Assembly (NCBI RefSeq): GCF_025642745.1 | Contig: NZ_JANZKP010000035.1 | Coordinates: 1 to 36,239 of the forward strand | Origin: Cellulomonas sp. RIT-PI-Y | GTDB lineage: Bacteria; Actinomycetota; Actinomycetes; Actinomycetales; Cellulomonadaceae | DNA: 36,239 nucleotides | Reading direction: 5' to 3' | Part shown: positions 1-9,654 of the stretch, one piece after another | How positions within the stretch are numbered: position 1 is the stretch's first letter | How the letters are laid out: each line of letters starts with the position of its first letter | Notes under the pieces: model-generated | What the model was told of the DNA's origin: nothing | The model's database searches: none | The model's input: the letters and a program-made list of their open reading frames with translations, nothing else | Position numbers and translations under genes: made by a program

Positions 1-1
1 C

Positions 2-769
2 CTGCTCGTCGTCGTCGCGGCCTCGTTGATCTTCCGCAAGGAGCTCTTCGGGGCGGTGGCGGTGATCGCGGTGGGCGTCGGGATCTGGGAGCTGGCCCAG
101 GCCTTCGGCCGGCGCGGGGTGCACATCCCGCTGCTGCCGCTGCTGGTCGGGGACATCGGCATCCTGGTCTCCGCCTACGTGGCCGGTCCGGAGGCGCTGT
201 TCGTCGCCTTCGTGCTGACCGTGGGCGGGCTGGTGATCTGGCGGGTCCTGGACGGGTCGGGCCCGGCCGCGCTGCGGGACGCCACCTCCGGGACGCTGGC
301 GGCCGCCTACCTGCCCCTGATGGGCGGGTTCGTCATGCTGATGCTGGCGGCGGAGGACGGCGCGGCGCGGGTCGCGCTGTTCGTGCTGCTCTGCGTCGCG
401 AACGACACCGGCGGATACGTCGTCGGCGTGCTGATCGGGCGGCATCCGCTGGCACCCGCCGTGAGTCCCAAGAAGACCTGGGAAGGTTTGGCGGGGTCCC
501 TGGTGTTGGCCTGTGTGGTCGGGGTGCTCGGTGTGCACCTCATGTTCGACGGGGACCCTGCGGTCGGTGCGCTGCTCGGGGTCGCGGCGGTGGCGGTGGC
601 CACCCTGGGCGATCTCGCGGAGTCGTTGCTGAAGCGGGACCTCGAGCTCAAGGACATGGGCAGTGTGCTCCCCGGCCATGGTGGTGTGCTGGACCGGATC
701 GACTCGCTGCTGCTCGCCGCCCCCGTGATCTACCTGCTGCTGCACGCGCTGCAGCCGGTCGCGGCCTGA
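2..769 (+). CDS. cdsA: Phosphatidate cytidylyltransferase, 5' end missing
   Basis: Makes CDP-diacylglycerol from phosphatidate and CTP in the cytoplasmic membrane, the branch point to phosphatidylinositol, phosphatidylglycerol and cardiolipin. The frame is open to the left edge, so the N-terminus lies outside the window and the TTG at 26 is not a real start. About 255 residues are visible, mostly hydrophobic helices. The C-terminal family signature is complete: [11 protein letters not shown], then [11 protein letters not shown] with the HGGxxDRxD core. An SPKKTWEG segment also fits the family. rlmN follows after 47 bases on the same strand; cdsA-rlmN adjacency is common in actinobacteria. Identification is secure; only the missing start is uncertain. 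Confidence 0.95.
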   Translation: MLVVVAASLIFRKELFGAVAVIAVGVGIWELAQAFGRRGVHIPLLPLLVGDIGILVSAYVAGPEALFVAFVLTVGGLVIWRVLDGSGPAALRDATSGTLAAAYLPLMGGFVMLMLAAEDGAARVALFVLLCVANDTGGYVVGVLIGRHPLAPAVSPKKTWEGLAGSLVLACVVGVLGVHLMFDGDPAVGALLGVAAVAVATLGDLAESLLKRDLELKDMGSVLPGHGGVLDRIDSLLLAAPVIYLLLHALQPVAA

Positions 770-816
770 CCGCGCACCCGCCCCCGCACCTCGCCGACAA
801 CTCGCCGGAGCCTCGC

Positions 817-1941
817 ATGACCACGACCCCCGTCGCCCTCAACCTGTCCACCCCCGCCCGGGGTGCCCGCGGCAAGCCGCCGAAGCACTTCGCCGACCTC
901 ACGCCGGCCGAGCGGGTGGCGAAGGTCGTCGAGCTCGGGGAGAAGCCGCTGCGCGCCAAGCAGCTGGCGACGCACTACTTCAGCCACCTCACCTCCGATC
1001 CGTCGGCGATGACCGACCTGCCCGCGTCGAGCCGTGACGCGCTGGTCGAGGCGATGTTCCCGGAGCTGCTCACCCCGGCGCGCACGCTGCGCGCGGACGG
1101 CGGCACCACGGTCAAGACGCTCTGGCACCTGTTCGACGGCGCCAAGGTCGAGTCGGTGCTGATGCGCTACGCCAACCGCTCGACGCTCTGCGTGTCCTCC
1201 CAGGCCGGCTGCGGCATGGCGTGTCCGTTCTGCGCCACCGGCCAGCTGGGCCTGACCCGGAACCTGTCCCCGGCCGAGATCATCGAGCAGGTGCGCTCCG
1301 CCGCCCGCTCGCTGGCCGCCGGTGAGGTGCCCGGCGGTGACACCCGGCTGTCGAACGTGGTGTTCATGGGCATGGGCGAGCCGCTGGCCAACTACAAGAC
1401 CGTGATGGCGACCGTGCGCGCGCTGACCGCCCCGACGCCCGAGGGCTTCGGGATGAGCGCCCGCAACATCACCGTGTCGACGGTGGGGCTCGCCCCGGCG
1501 ATGGACCGGCTGGCCGCGGAGGGCATCCCGGTGACCCTGGCGCTGTCCCTGCACGCGCCGGACGACGAGCTGCGCTCCGAGCTGGTGCCGATGAACGAGA
1601 AGTTCTCGGTGAAGCAGGTCCTCGACTCCGCCCGCCGGTACTTCGAGGCCACCGGTCGCCGGGTGTCGATCGAGTACGCGCTGATGCGGGACATCAACGA
1701 CCAGGCCTGGCGCGCCGACCTGCTCGGCACCGAGCTGAACCGGCGCGGCCGCGGGTGGGTGCACTGCAACCCGATCCCGCTGAATCCGACCCCGGGTTCG
1801 AAGTGGACGGCGAGCGATCCTGCGGTCGAGGCCGAGTTCGTGGCACGCTTGCGCGCACACGGCATCCCGACCACGGTGCGGGACACCCGGGGCAGCGACA
1901 TCGACGGCGCCTGCGGTCAGCTGGCGGCTGAGGAGGACTGA
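817..1941 (+). CDS. rlmN: 23S rRNA (adenine(2503)-C(2))-methyltransferase, radical SAM
   Basis: Methylates C2 of A2503 in 23S rRNA, and in some bacteria A37 of tRNAs, using a radical SAM mechanism. The protein has 374 residues, normal for RlmN. The [4Fe-4S] motif CxxxCxxC is at Cys132, Cys136 and Cys139 ([12 protein letters not shown]). The two extra catalytic cysteines are present: Cys125 in TLCVSSQ and Cys366 in DGACGQL, the methyl-carrying position in the family. GMGEPLANY, the SAM-binding GEP-type motif, is also seen. The stop is two bases before the next gene's ATG, and that gene's ribosome site lies inside the end of rlmN, so the two are co-transcribed. Confidence 0.97.
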   Translation: MTTTPVALNLSTPARGARGKPPKHFADLTPAERVAKVVELGEKPLRAKQLATHYFSHLTSDPSAMTDLPASSRDALVEAMFPELLTPARTLRADGGTTVKTLWHLFDGAKVESVLMRYANRSTLCVSSQAGCGMACPFCATGQLGLTRNLSPAEIIEQVRSAARSLAAGEVPGGDTRLSNVVFMGMGEPLANYKTVMATVRALTAPTPEGFGMSARNITVSTVGLAPAMDRLAAEGIPVTLALSLHAPDDELRSELVPMNEKFSVKQVLDSARRYFEATGRRVSIEYALMRDINDQAWRADLLGTELNRRGRGWVHCNPIPLNPTPGSKWTASDPAVEAEFVARLRAHGIPTTVRDTRGSDIDGACGQLAAEED

Positions 1942-1943
1942 GA

Positions 1944-2501
1944 ATGAGCGACGGGGTCATGTTCCGGACGGTGGCCGGTCTGAAGACCGGGTACCACACG
2001 GAGGAGGTCGACGACTTCTTCGCTCACGCCCGGACCGTCTACGAGCAGGGCCCCGCCGGTGCGCTGACCGGCAAGGACGTCCGGACCGTCGCCTTCGACC
2101 TGGTGCGGCACGGCTACTCCACCACGGCGGTCGACGCGGCGCTGGACCGGCTGGAGGCGGCGTTCGTCGCCCGCTCGCGTGCGGACTTCATCAACGAGCG
2201 CGGCCGCCAGGCCTGGCTGGAGCACCTGGCCGACCAGGCCCGCACGCTCTACGGCCGGCTGACCCGACCCGACGGGGAGCGGTTCGCCGCCCCGGCCGGT
2301 CGCAAGCCGGGCTACGACGCCGAGCAGGTGGACGCGGTGTGCCACCGGCTGATCGCCTACTTCGACCGGAACGAGCCGCTGGCCGCGCAGGAGCTGCGCA
2401 CCACGGTCTTCGCCCGGGCCAAGGGCGCGCACGCCTACGCCGAGGGACCGGTCGACGCGTTCCTCGAGCGCGCGGTCGACGTGCTGCTCGCCGCTGAGTG
2501 A
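1944..2501 (+). CDS. DivIVA-domain-like protein with tandem short repeats
   Basis: Encodes 185 residues. The N-terminus ([20 protein letters not shown]) matches the DivIVA N-terminal pattern, a hydrophobic/arginine turn followed by G-Y-x-x-x-x-V-D-x-F. The pattern recurs in weaker form: [19 protein letters not shown] near residue 50, [19 protein letters not shown] near 115, and [18 protein letters not shown] near 150. I see no transmembrane segment, no signal peptide, and none of the long coiled coil of true DivIVA/Wag31. An AGGAGG ribosome site at 1931-1936 ends 7 bases before the ATG. It lies in the rlmN-dxr run, 10 bases before dxr. Family assignment is from pattern; a polar or cell-wall role is only inference. 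Confidence 0.8.
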   Translation: MSDGVMFRTVAGLKTGYHTEEVDDFFAHARTVYEQGPAGALTGKDVRTVAFDLVRHGYSTTAVDAALDRLEAAFVARSRADFINERGRQAWLEHLADQARTLYGRLTRPDGERFAAPAGRKPGYDAEQVDAVCHRLIAYFDRNEPLAAQELRTTVFARAKGAHAYAEGPVDAFLERAVDVLLAAE

Positions 2502-2511
2502 GCCCCGCGGG

Positions 2512-3702
2512 ATGACCGCCCGTCGTGACGTCGTCCTGCTCGGCTCCACCGGATCGATCGGGCGTCAGGCCGAGGACGTGGTGCTGCGTGCGCCCGATCG
2601 TTTCCGGGTGACCGGGATCGCCGCGGGTGGTGCGGACCCGGACGCCGTGGCCGCCCAGGCGGTCCGGTTGGGGGCGACCGCGGTGGCCGTGGCAGATCCC
2701 GCCGCGGCCGGCACGGTCTTCGCCGCGTACACCCGGCACGCCGCCGAGGCCGGGCTGCGACAGGCCGGGATCGAGCTGCTGACCGGGCCGGAGGCCGCCG
2801 CGCAGCTGGCCGCCCGGCCGACGGACGTGGTGCTGAACGGCATCACCGGCGCGGTCGGACTCGGTGCGACCCTGGCGGCCCTCGGGGCGGGGAACACCCT
2901 CGCGCTGGCCAACAAGGAGTCCCTGGTGGTGGGCGGCGCCCTGGTGCGGGCGGCCCAGCAGCGGCCGGACCAGATCGTTCCGGTGGACTCCGAGCACTCC
3001 GCGATCGCCCAGGCGCTGCGGGGCGGGCGGCGGGACGAGGTCGCCCGCCTGGTGCTGACCGCTTCGGGCGGCCCGTTCCGGGGGCGCCGCGCGGCGGAAC
3101 TGGCCGCGGTCACCCCGGAGCAGGCGCTCGCGCACCCGACCTGGCGGATGGGCCCGGTGGTGTCGATCAACTCGGCGACCCTGGTGAACAAGGGACTGGA
3201 GCTGATCGAGGCGCACTGGCTGTTCGACGTCCCGGCGGAGCGGATCGACGTCGTGGTGCATCCGCAGTCGGTGGTGCACTCGATGGTCGAGTTCACCGAC
3301 GGGTCGACCCTGGTGCAGGCGTCCCCGCCGGACATGCGCCTGCCGATCGCGCTGGGTCTCGGCTGGCCGGACCGGGTGCCCGGCGCGGTGCCCGGCTGCG
3401 ACTGGACCCGGGCCGCCGCCTGGACCTTCGAGCCGGTGGACGACGGAACCTTCCCCGCGGTCGAGCTGGCCCGGTCCGCGGTGGCGGCCTCCGCGACCCA
3501 CCCGGCGGTGCTGAACGCGGCGAACGAGGTCGCGGTCGCGGCCTTCCTCGCGGGCGGCTGCGGCTTCCCGGCGATCGTGCAGACCGTCGAACGCGTGCTC
3601 GGCGAGCACGCCGACGCGGGTCGGCACACCACCCTGGACCAGGTCCTGGCCGCCCAGCAGTGGGCGCACGCCCGCGCCCAGGAGCTGCTCGGCCGCGCCT
3701 GA
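2512..3702 (+). CDS. dxr: 1-deoxy-D-xylulose 5-phosphate reductoisomerase
   Basis: Converts DXP to 2-C-methyl-D-erythritol 4-phosphate with NADPH and a divalent metal, the committed step of the MEP isoprenoid pathway and the fosmidomycin target. At 396 residues it is full length. The NADPH-binding motif GSTGSIG is at residues 11-17, NKES at 134-137, and the metal ligands are Asp159, Glu161 (DSEHSA) and Glu230 (NKGLE). The C-terminal helical domain contains [12 protein letters not shown]. The gene is in line with rlmN and the DivIVA-like gene. ispG, another MEP-pathway gene, lies 3.9 kb downstream after a two-gene insertion. The convergent oxidoreductase ends 16 bases away. Confidence 0.97.
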   Translation: MTARRDVVLLGSTGSIGRQAEDVVLRAPDRFRVTGIAAGGADPDAVAAQAVRLGATAVAVADPAAAGTVFAAYTRHAAEAGLRQAGIELLTGPEAAAQLAARPTDVVLNGITGAVGLGATLAALGAGNTLALANKESLVVGGALVRAAQQRPDQIVPVDSEHSAIAQALRGGRRDEVARLVLTASGGPFRGRRAAELAAVTPEQALAHPTWRMGPVVSINSATLVNKGLELIEAHWLFDVPAERIDVVVHPQSVVHSMVEFTDGSTLVQASPPDMRLPIALGLGWPDRVPGAVPGCDWTRAAAWTFEPVDDGTFPAVELARSAVAASATHPAVLNAANEVAVAAFLAGGCGFPAIVQTVERVLGEHADAGRHTTLDQVLAAQQWAHARAQELLGRA

Positions 3703-3718
3703 CCCCCGCCGCGCGGGC

Positions 3719-4915
3719 TCAGTCCCAGCCGTGGGTACCGACTCGGGTGAGGGCGCTGTCGGAACCGGTCAGGAGGTCGGCGAGCACCCGGCCGGACAGA
3801 TTGGCGGCCGCCACCGGCTCCGGGCCGTGACCACCGATCCAGGCCAGTCCGTCGGCGGCGACCCCGACCGGATGGGTGGCCGTGGCGGCCCGGGTCCAGG
3901 ACCAGGTGTGGCTGATCGGCGCGGTCGCCAGATCCGGCAGCAGTGCGGCGAGCTCGCCCGCGAGCGCCCTGAGCGCCGGATCGCCCGGCCGGAACCGCCC
4001 CAGCAGCCCCGGCGCGGCGGTGGCACCGACCAGCACCAGACGGTCGTCCGCGGTGCGCACAGCCCGCAGGTCGGACCGCCCGGCCACGTGCAGGAGCTGC
4101 CCGCGGCGCAGCCCGACCCGCTCCCACACCCCGGGATCCACCGCGGAGGTGGCGATGGCGGTCTCGGCGACCGGGCGCGGCGACCAGCTGCCGCCGGGCA
4201 CGGTCGCCGCCCCGGTGGCCTGCACGATCCGCTCCGCCCGGACGATGCCCTGATCGGTCACGACCGCGCCGGGGCTGATCCGCAGCGCCCGGGTGTGCTC
4301 GGCGATCCGGCCGCCCCGGGCGACCAGGGCCTCGGCGAGCCCGTGCAGCAGCAGCGTGGGCTGGGTGGTCGCGCAGTCGGGGGTGCTGAGCGCCCCGTGC
4401 CCACCGGCCAGCAGCAGGCGACGGGCCAGTGCCGAGCGGTCCAGCTCGCGGTCCTCCGCGGCGGGATCCACCGCGGCGCGGAGCCGGGTGAGCGCGCGGG
4501 GGTCCCGGGCGACCCGGATCGCGCCCCGGTACCGGAAGTCGCACGCGATCTGCTCGGCCGCCGCGGTGCCGCCGACCTCGACCACGGCGTCCCGGAGCAG
4601 CGCGGTGTCGAGGCCGTGAGGGCCGCCCCGGTGCACGGTGCCGCCGGACCAGGCGGAGCAGGCGCCCAGCCCGCGCCCGCTCGCCCCGTCGGCGATCGAC
4701 CCGGCCTCGACCAGCACCAGGTCGAGGGCGGGGTCGGCGTCCAGCAGGGCCCACGCCGCCCACAGCCCGCCGGCGCCGCCGCCGATCACGACCACGTCGG
4801 CGGTGGTGTCGCCGTCCAGGGGGAGCGTGGGGGTCCGCCCCGGGGCGGTGTCGTGCCAGAGCACGGTGCGGCGGGGCGCGGTCTCGGAGCGCCAGGCCAG
4901 CGCGGGCAGGCTCAT
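3719..4915 (-). CDS. FAD-dependent oxidoreductase of the DAO (glycine/D-amino-acid oxidase) family
   Basis: Encodes 398 residues. A Rossmann FAD-binding fold lies at about residues 38-68: ADVVVIGGGAGGLWAAWALL has GxGxxG, and LVLVEA ends with the ribose-binding acidic residue. GASGRGLGACSAWSGG follows, the stretch that contacts flavin in DAO relatives. The C-terminal WIGGHG...ANLSGRVLADL closes the FAD site. The short segment before the fold (W....TAPGRTPTLPLDGDTTAD) resembles gamma-glutamylputrescine oxidase (PuuB)-like proteins, but the substrate cannot be read from sequence. The ATG at 4915 is chosen because the FAD fold begins just inside it and a well-spaced promoter sits directly upstream; the open frame runs on to 5311 without protein-like content. 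It is oriented against its neighbours. Confidence 0.85.
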   Translation of the reverse strand: MSLPALAWRSETAPRRTVLWHDTAPGRTPTLPLDGDTTADVVVIGGGAGGLWAAWALLDADPALDLVLVEAGSIADGASGRGLGACSAWSGGTVHRGGPHGLDTALLRDAVVEVGGTAAAEQIACDFRYRGAIRVARDPRALTRLRAAVDPAAEDRELDRSALARRLLLAGGHGALSTPDCATTQPTLLLHGLAEALVARGGRIAEHTRALRISPGAVVTDQGIVRAERIVQATGAATVPGGSWSPRPVAETAIATSAVDPGVWERVGLRRGQLLHVAGRSDLRAVRTADDRLVLVGATAAPGLLGRFRPGDPALRALAGELAALLPDLATAPISHTWSWTRAATATHPVGVAADGLAWIGGHGPEPVAAANLSGRVLADLLTGSDSALTRVGTHGWD

Positions 4916-4921
4916 GCGCCC

Positions 4922-4950
4922 AGCATCGGCCGACGGCTGCCACGGGGCAA
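4922..4950 (-). promoter_or_regulatory. Leaderless promoter of the FAD oxidoreductase
   Basis: On the minus strand, TTGCCC (4950-4945) is followed by a 17-base spacer and GATGCT (4927-4922). The ATG at 4915 comes 6 bases after the -10, so transcription would start at or next to the start codon. This is the best-spaced -35/-10 pair in the window. Confidence 0.6.
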
Positions 4951-5021
4951 CGGGGCGCGCGGGGGATGAAGTCCTGGGTGAAGTCGCCTTCCGGTGGGCG
5001 ACGGTCGCAGGCGGCCGCAGG

Positions 5022-5027
5022 TACGGT
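5022..5027 (+). promoter_or_regulatory. -10 element of the membrane diguanylate cyclase (leaderless)
   Basis: TACGGT lies 6 bases before the ATG at 5034. No convincing -35 is seen at 17-18 bases. Two copies of TGAAGTC (4967-4973 and 4979-4985, 12 bases apart) lie upstream in this divergent gap. Confidence 0.45.
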
Positions 5028-5033
5028 GCCCGC

Positions 5034-6161
5034 ATGAGCGCACCGCACCGTGAGGTGCCGATCGCGCGCCGTTCCGACGACCCCACCACCGGAGCGATCC
5101 GGCGCGTGCTGCTGGTGTGCCTGGCGGTGGGCCTGGTGTCGGTGCTGGTGGTCGCGGTGCTGCGCTGGTCCGACCTGATGGTGCGGTGGACGTCCCCGGT
5201 GCTCGTCGCCGTGATCACGGTCTTCGCGTGGCTGGTGCTGCGCCGGCCGTGGGCGGTGCTGCCGGTCTCCCGCCTGGTGCTGACCGGGTTGGACCTGGTC
5301 TGGCTCGCCATGCTCGCGGCGCGGCTGTCGACCCCGCCGGATCAGGGGGGCGGCTGGGACTCGCTGTTCCCCACCGTGTTCATGGGCCTGGCGCTGTTCA
5401 CCGTGATCGGGTACCTGGTGTTCTCCACCCGGCAGGCCGGGGCGCACGCGGCCACGGTGGCGCTGGCGGTGCTGGCGGTCGGGACGATCGGGCTGACGAA
5501 CGCACCGCGGGACACCGGACACGTGCTGGACCTGGTGCGCTACGGCATCTACCTCGGCGTGCTCGCGGCGATGCTGCACGTGCTGTCCCGGAGCAAGGAG
5601 CAGGCTGCCCGGGCGTTTCAGGCGGCCCGGACCGCCAACGCTGAGGCGGCCAGCATGCGGGAGATGGCCTACCGGGACCCGCTGACCGGGGCGGCGAACC
5701 GCCGGCGGCTGGAGGACGAGCTGGTGTTCCAGTCCCGGCTGGTCGACGCGGGGATGCCGGTGGCCCTGGTGTACCTGGACCTGGACCGGTTCAAGGAGGT
5801 CAACGACGATCACGGGCACGACACCGGGGACCGGGTGCTGGCGGCGGTGGCGGCAGTGCTGGAGCGGGGATTGCGCTCCGGGGACCTGGTGGCGCGGCTG
5901 GGCGGCGAGGAGTTCGTCGCGGTGGCGCCGGGGCTGGACGGGGCGGCCGCGGGGGCGATCGCGGACCGGTTGCGCCGCGCGCTGCCCGAGGCGGTGGACG
6001 CCCAGGTCGGGGTGCCGGTCACGGCGAGCATCGGGGTGACGATGCTCCGGCCGGGCGAGGGACCGCAGGAGGTCATGGCCCGGGCGGACGCCTTGATGTA
6101 CCAGGCCAAACGGGCCGGCCGGAACCGGGTGGTGGCCGACATCGGGGTGGGCGATCACTGA
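5034..6161 (+). CDS. Membrane diguanylate cyclase (six TM helices + GGDEF)
   Basis: Predicted to make cyclic di-GMP from two GTP. The 375-residue protein begins with about six hydrophobic segments between residues 24 and 180, with no recognisable extracellular sensor. A short linker (SRSKEQAARAFQAARTANAEAASM) leads to a complete GGDEF domain from about 205. The active-site motif is GGEEF at 290-294. The product-inhibition I-site RxxD is intact at Arg281-Asp284, exactly five residues before it. YRDPLTGAANRR and DLDRFKEVND are the usual GTP-site motifs. The ATG at 5034 follows a -10 by 6 bases; upstream in-frame codons encode nothing membrane-like. It is divergent from the oxidoreductase and reads toward rseP. 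Confidence 0.93.
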   Translation: MSAPHREVPIARRSDDPTTGAIRRVLLVCLAVGLVSVLVVAVLRWSDLMVRWTSPVLVAVITVFAWLVLRRPWAVLPVSRLVLTGLDLVWLAMLAARLSTPPDQGGGWDSLFPTVFMGLALFTVIGYLVFSTRQAGAHAATVALAVLAVGTIGLTNAPRDTGHVLDLVRYGIYLGVLAAMLHVLSRSKEQAARAFQAARTANAEAASMREMAYRDPLTGAANRRRLEDELVFQSRLVDAGMPVALVYLDLDRFKEVNDDHGHDTGDRVLAAVAAVLERGLRSGDLVARLGGEEFVAVAPGLDGAAAGAIADRLRRALPEAVDAQVGVPVTASIGVTMLRPGEGPQEVMARADALMYQAKRAGRNRVVADIGVGDH

Positions 6162-6227
6162 ACGTCCAGCGCGCATCCAGGAATCTGCGGCACGATGGTG
6201 CGGTTCCGGAGCGAGGATGGAGTGACG

Positions 6228-7541
6228 ATGGCCTACACGATCGGTGTCGTGATCCTGGTCGTGGGCGTGCTGGTCTCCATCGCGCTGCACGAGGTCGGGC
6301 ACATGGTGCCCGCCAAGAGGTTCGGCGTCCGGGTCAGCCAGTACATGGTCGGGTTCGGGCCCACCCTGTGGTCGCGGACCAAGGGCGAGACCGAGTACGG
6401 CGTGAAGGCGATCCCGCTCGGCGGCTACGTCCGGCTGATCGGGATGTACCCGACCCCGGAGGCGGTGGGGAACCCGCCGGTGCGCGGCTTCTTCAGCCGG
6501 ATCTCCGCGGAGGCCCGGGAGGCGAGCGCCGAGGAGATCCGCCCGGGTGAGGACCACCGGGCGTTCTACCGGCTGTCCACCCCCAAGAAGCTGGTGGTGA
6601 TGCTCGGCGGCCCGGTGATGAACCTGGTGATCGCCGTCGTGCTGCTCGGCGTGGTCTACGTCGGCATCGGCACCCCGCAGTCCTCCACCACGCTGGCCTC
6701 GGTCAACGAGTGCGTGCTCCCGGCCGGCTCCACCGCGACGGCCTGCTCCGACGACGACGTGCAGGCGCCCGGTGCCGCGGCGGGGCTGCAGCCGGGGGAC
6801 ACGATCGTGTCCTACGACGGCCAGGCGATCGACTCCTGGAACCAGGTGTCCCAGCTGATCCGCGGCGACGCGGGACAGACCGTGCCGATCGTGGTCGAGC
6901 GCGACGGGCAGCAGCTGACCCTGGAGCTGACCCCGGTCGCCGCCGAGCGTCCGGAGGTGGACGCCGACGGTCAGGCCGTCACCGACGCGAACGGCGACGC
7001 GGTCACCTCGGAGGTGGGCTTCGTCGGGATCGGCCCCGGCACCGAACTGGTCCGGCAGCCGGTGTCCGAGGCGTTGACGGTGACCGCCCAGGCCACCTGG
7101 CAGACCGCTCAGGCGGTGCTGCAGCTGCCGGTGACGGTGTTCGACACGGTGACCTCGGCGTTCAGCGGGGGTGAGCGGGATGCGAACGGTGTGATCAGCC
7201 TGGTGGGAGTCGGGCAGATCGCCGGGCAGATCGGTTCCTCGGACGCGGTCGGCTTCGGCATCGCCGAGCGGATCGCCAGCATGCTGTCCCTGCTGGCCTC
7301 GCTGAACCTGGCGCTCTTCGTCTTCAACCTGATTCCGCTGGTGCCGCTGGACGGCGGCCACGTCGCCGCGGCGCTCTGGGAGGGGATCAAGCGCCAGTTC
7401 GCCCGGCTGCGCCGACTGCCCCGGCCCCGGCCGGCCGACGCCGCACGGCTGCAGCCGCTCGCGCTCGGGGTGTTCGTGCTGCTCGGCGGCATGAGCCTGG
7501 TCCTGATGCTGGCCGACATCGTCAACCCGGTCACCGGCTGA
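6228..7541 (+). CDS. rseP: Site-2 intramembrane zinc metalloprotease (RseP/Rip1 family)
   Basis: An M50 protease that cuts membrane-bound anti-sigma factors and related proteins within the bilayer. Its mycobacterial counterpart is Rip1. The 437-residue protein has HEVGH (His21, Glu22, His25) in the first helix, [25 protein letters not shown] after it, a central PDZ domain ([20 protein letters not shown], about residues 180-215) and the second catalytic motif [11 protein letters not shown] at 367-377. The ATG at 6228 has GGAG five bases upstream and puts HEVGH where the family has it. An in-frame ATG at 6195 would add 11 residues and could be a leaderless alternative, since GAATCT precedes it. 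ispG follows, as in mycobacteria. Confidence 0.95.
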   Translation: MAYTIGVVILVVGVLVSIALHEVGHMVPAKRFGVRVSQYMVGFGPTLWSRTKGETEYGVKAIPLGGYVRLIGMYPTPEAVGNPPVRGFFSRISAEAREASAEEIRPGEDHRAFYRLSTPKKLVVMLGGPVMNLVIAVVLLGVVYVGIGTPQSSTTLASVNECVLPAGSTATACSDDDVQAPGAAAGLQPGDTIVSYDGQAIDSWNQVSQLIRGDAGQTVPIVVERDGQQLTLELTPVAAERPEVDADGQAVTDANGDAVTSEVGFVGIGPGTELVRQPVSEALTVTAQATWQTAQAVLQLPVTVFDTVTSAFSGGERDANGVISLVGVGQIAGQIGSSDAVGFGIAERIASMLSLLASLNLALFVFNLIPLVPLDGGHVAAALWEGIKRQFARLRRLPRPRPADAARLQPLALGVFVLLGGMSLVLMLADIVNPVTG

Positions 7542-7570
7542 TCCCGAGGTGCGGGCCCGGACCACGGTGC

Positions 7571-7576
7571 GATGAT
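7571..7576 (+). promoter_or_regulatory. Possible leaderless -10 of ispG
   Basis: GATGAT is followed after 6 bases by the GTG start at 7583. No -35 is evident, and read-through from rseP 41 bases upstream is equally possible. Confidence 0.35.
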
Positions 7577-7582
7577 GACTCG

Positions 7583-8737
7583 GTGACCACGCCGATCGCC
7601 CTGGGGATGCCCGAAGCGCCACCCCCGGTGCTGGCCCCGCGCCGCCCCACCAGGAAGATCCGGGTGGGATCGGTGGAGGTCGGCGGTGACGCGCCGGTCA
7701 GCGTCCAGTCGATGACCACCACGGTGACCGCGGACGTGAACGCCACCCTGCAGCAGATCGCCGAGCTGACCGCCGCGGGCTGCGACATCGTCCGGGTGGC
7801 GGTGCCCACCCAGGACGACGCCGACGCGCTGCCGGCCATTGCGCGCAAGTCGCAGATCCCGGTCGTCGCGGACATCCACTTCCAGCCCCGGTACGTCTAC
7901 GCGGCGATCGACGCGGGCTGCGCCGCGGTGCGGGTCAACCCGGGCAACATCCGCAAGTTCGACGACCAGGTGCGCCAGATCGCACGGGCTGCCGAACAGG
8001 CCGACGTGTCGCTGCGGATCGGCGTGAACGCGGGTTCCCTCGATCCTCGGCTGCTCGCGAAGTACGGCAAGGCCACCCCGGAGGCGCTGGTCGAGTCCGC
8101 GGTCTGGGAGGCCTCGCTGTTCGAGGAGCACGACTTCCACGACTTCAAGATCTCGGTCAAGCACCACGATCCGGTGGTCACGGTGCGGGCCTACGAGCTG
8201 CTGTCCGAGCGGGGGGACTGGCCGTTGCACCTCGGCGTGACCGAGGCCGGCCCGGCGTTCCAGGGCACGATCAAGTCCGCCACCGCGTTCGGCGCACTGC
8301 TGAGCCAGGGGATCGGCGACACCATCCGGGTGTCGCTGTCCGCGCCGCCGGTGGAGGAGGTCAAGGTCGGCATCCAGATCCTCCAGTCGCTGAACCTGCG
8401 GCCGCGCAAGCTGGAGATCGTCTCCTGCCCGTCCTGCGGCCGGGCCCAGGTGGACGTGTACGACCTGGCCGAGCGGGTGACCGCCGGACTGGAGGGGCTG
8501 ACCGTCCCGCTGAGGGTGGCGGTGATGGGGTGCGTGGTGAACGGACCGGGGGAGGCCCGGGAGGCCGATCTCGGGGTGGCCTCCGGGAACGGCAAGGGCC
8601 AGATCTTCGTCAAGGGCGAGGTGGTCCGCACGGTCCCCGAGGCGCTGATCGTGGAGACGCTGATCGACGAGGCGATGCGGATCGCCGACGGCATGGAGCA
8701 GATGGAGGGCGCCGCCCCGGTGGTGCAGGTCTCATGA
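7583..8737 (+). CDS. ispG: 4-hydroxy-3-methylbut-2-enyl diphosphate synthase (GcpE)
   Basis: Iron-sulfur enzyme of the MEP pathway that converts ME-cPP to HMBPP. The length of 384 residues fits bacterial IspG. The N-terminal TIM-barrel part has [18 protein letters not shown] and RVNPGNI. The [4Fe-4S] ligands are in CPSCGR and [17 protein letters not shown], whose glutamate is the fourth cluster-site residue in the family. The GTG start at 7583 gives the expected N-terminus. The stop overlaps the next gene's ATG (ATGA at 8734-8737), so the two are translationally coupled. With dxr upstream, two MEP-pathway genes are clustered, though separated by rseP and an inserted pair. Confidence 0.97.
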   Translation: MTTPIALGMPEAPPPVLAPRRPTRKIRVGSVEVGGDAPVSVQSMTTTVTADVNATLQQIAELTAAGCDIVRVAVPTQDDADALPAIARKSQIPVVADIHFQPRYVYAAIDAGCAAVRVNPGNIRKFDDQVRQIARAAEQADVSLRIGVNAGSLDPRLLAKYGKATPEALVESAVWEASLFEEHDFHDFKISVKHHDPVVTVRAYELLSERGDWPLHLGVTEAGPAFQGTIKSATAFGALLSQGIGDTIRVSLSAPPVEEVKVGIQILQSLNLRPRKLEIVSCPSCGRAQVDVYDLAERVTAGLEGLTVPLRVAVMGCVVNGPGEAREADLGVASGNGKGQIFVKGEVVRTVPEALIVETLIDEAMRIADGMEQMEGAAPVVQVS

Positions 8738-9654
8738 GGAACCTGGTGACGGCAGCGGGGACGGGGGTCCGGAGCGGACCGGGCACCGGCCGGGTGCTCG
8801 GCGACCAGGACCTGCCCGCGGCGCTCGCGGTGTGCGCACTGGACCCGGTGGCGTCCGTGCTCGCCACGGTCCGGTTGGAGCAGGCCGCCCGGATCGGACT
8901 GCACCGCACCGGCGGGCACCTGTGGGGCTACGAGGTCGACGGCCTGCTCGTCGCGATCTGCTGGTCCGGGGCGAACCTGGTCCCGGTGATCCCGTCCCTG
9001 CCCGACGTGGACCCCGCGCGCGGCGCGGAGATCGTCGAGCACGCCGTGGAGGCCTTCGGCGCCTTCGGCCGTGCGCAGGGGCGCCGCTGCTCGTCGATCG
9101 TGGGGGAGGCCCCGGCCGCCCTGGGCCTGTGGGACCGGTTGCGACCCGCCTGGGGCCGGGTCCGGGAGGTCCGGGACGACCAGCCGTCGATGGTGCTCGA
9201 CCACGAGCCCGCGGTCGCCGCGGACCCGGAGGTGCGGCTGAGCCGTGCGGAGGAGTTCGACGCCCTGCTGCCCGCCTGCGTGCAGATGTTCACCGAGGAG
9301 GTCGGCTACTCCCCGCTGGCCGGGTCCGGCGGCGCCTACGAGGCCCGGGTGCACGGTCTGATCCGGGACCGGCGGTCCTACGTCCGGACGGACGCCTCCG
9401 GACGGGTGGTCTTCAAGGCCGAGCTGGGTGCGGTCGCCGGTGGGGTGGCCCAGGTGCAGGGGGTCTGGGTGCGACCGGACCGCCGGGGCGAGGGGCTGTC
9501 CGAGTCCGGGATGGCGGCCGTGGTCGCGCAGACCCGGCAGCAGGTGGCCCCGGTGGTGTCGCTCTACGCCAACGGCTACAACGCCCGGGCGCTGGCGGCC
9601 TACCGGACCGTCGGGTTCCGGCAGGTGGGCACGTTCGCCACGGTCCTGTTCTAA
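8734..9654 (+). CDS. DUF4081 + GNAT N-acetyltransferase-like protein
   Basis: Encodes 306 residues. The N-terminal half (about residues 17-150) resembles the DUF4081 domain found before GNAT in actinobacteria. The C-terminal half has a GNAT acetyl-CoA fold: [20 protein letters not shown] is the V-x-P-x-x-R-x-x-G-x-G/S binding stretch, and [19 protein letters not shown] is the terminal motif. Mycobacteria have the same type of protein directly after gcpE (Rv2867c), so synteny supports the call. The ATG overlaps the ispG stop. The TAA stop overlaps the TAG stop of the convergent glycosylase. The substrate is unknown. Confidence 0.88.
   Translation: MRNLVTAAGTGVRSGPGTGRVLGDQDLPAALAVCALDPVASVLATVRLEQAARIGLHRTGGHLWGYEVDGLLVAICWSGANLVPVIPSLPDVDPARGAEIVEHAVEAFGAFGRAQGRRCSSIVGEAPAALGLWDRLRPAWGRVREVRDDQPSMVLDHEPAVAADPEVRLSRAEEFDALLPACVQMFTEEVGYSPLAGSGGAYEARVHGLIRDRRSYVRTDASGRVVFKAELGAVAGGVAQVQGVWVRPDRRGEGLSESGMAAVVAQTRQQVAPVVSLYANGYNARALAAYRTVGFRQVGTFATVLF

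Noticed and set aside
4638..5033. N-terminal extension of the membrane diguanylate cyclase
   Set aside because: The open frame overlaps the oxidoreductase antisense, has biased composition, and a -10 lies directly before the ATG at 5034.
2565..7622. A minus-strand open frame of about 1,685 codons opposite dxr, the GGDEF gene and rseP
   Set aside because: The translation is Arg/His/Gly/Pro-rich low-complexity, it runs antisense to well-identified genes, and its composition mirrors GC-rich codon positions. It is a shadow of high GC; only the oxidoreductase (3719-4915), in a different frame, is real on this strand.
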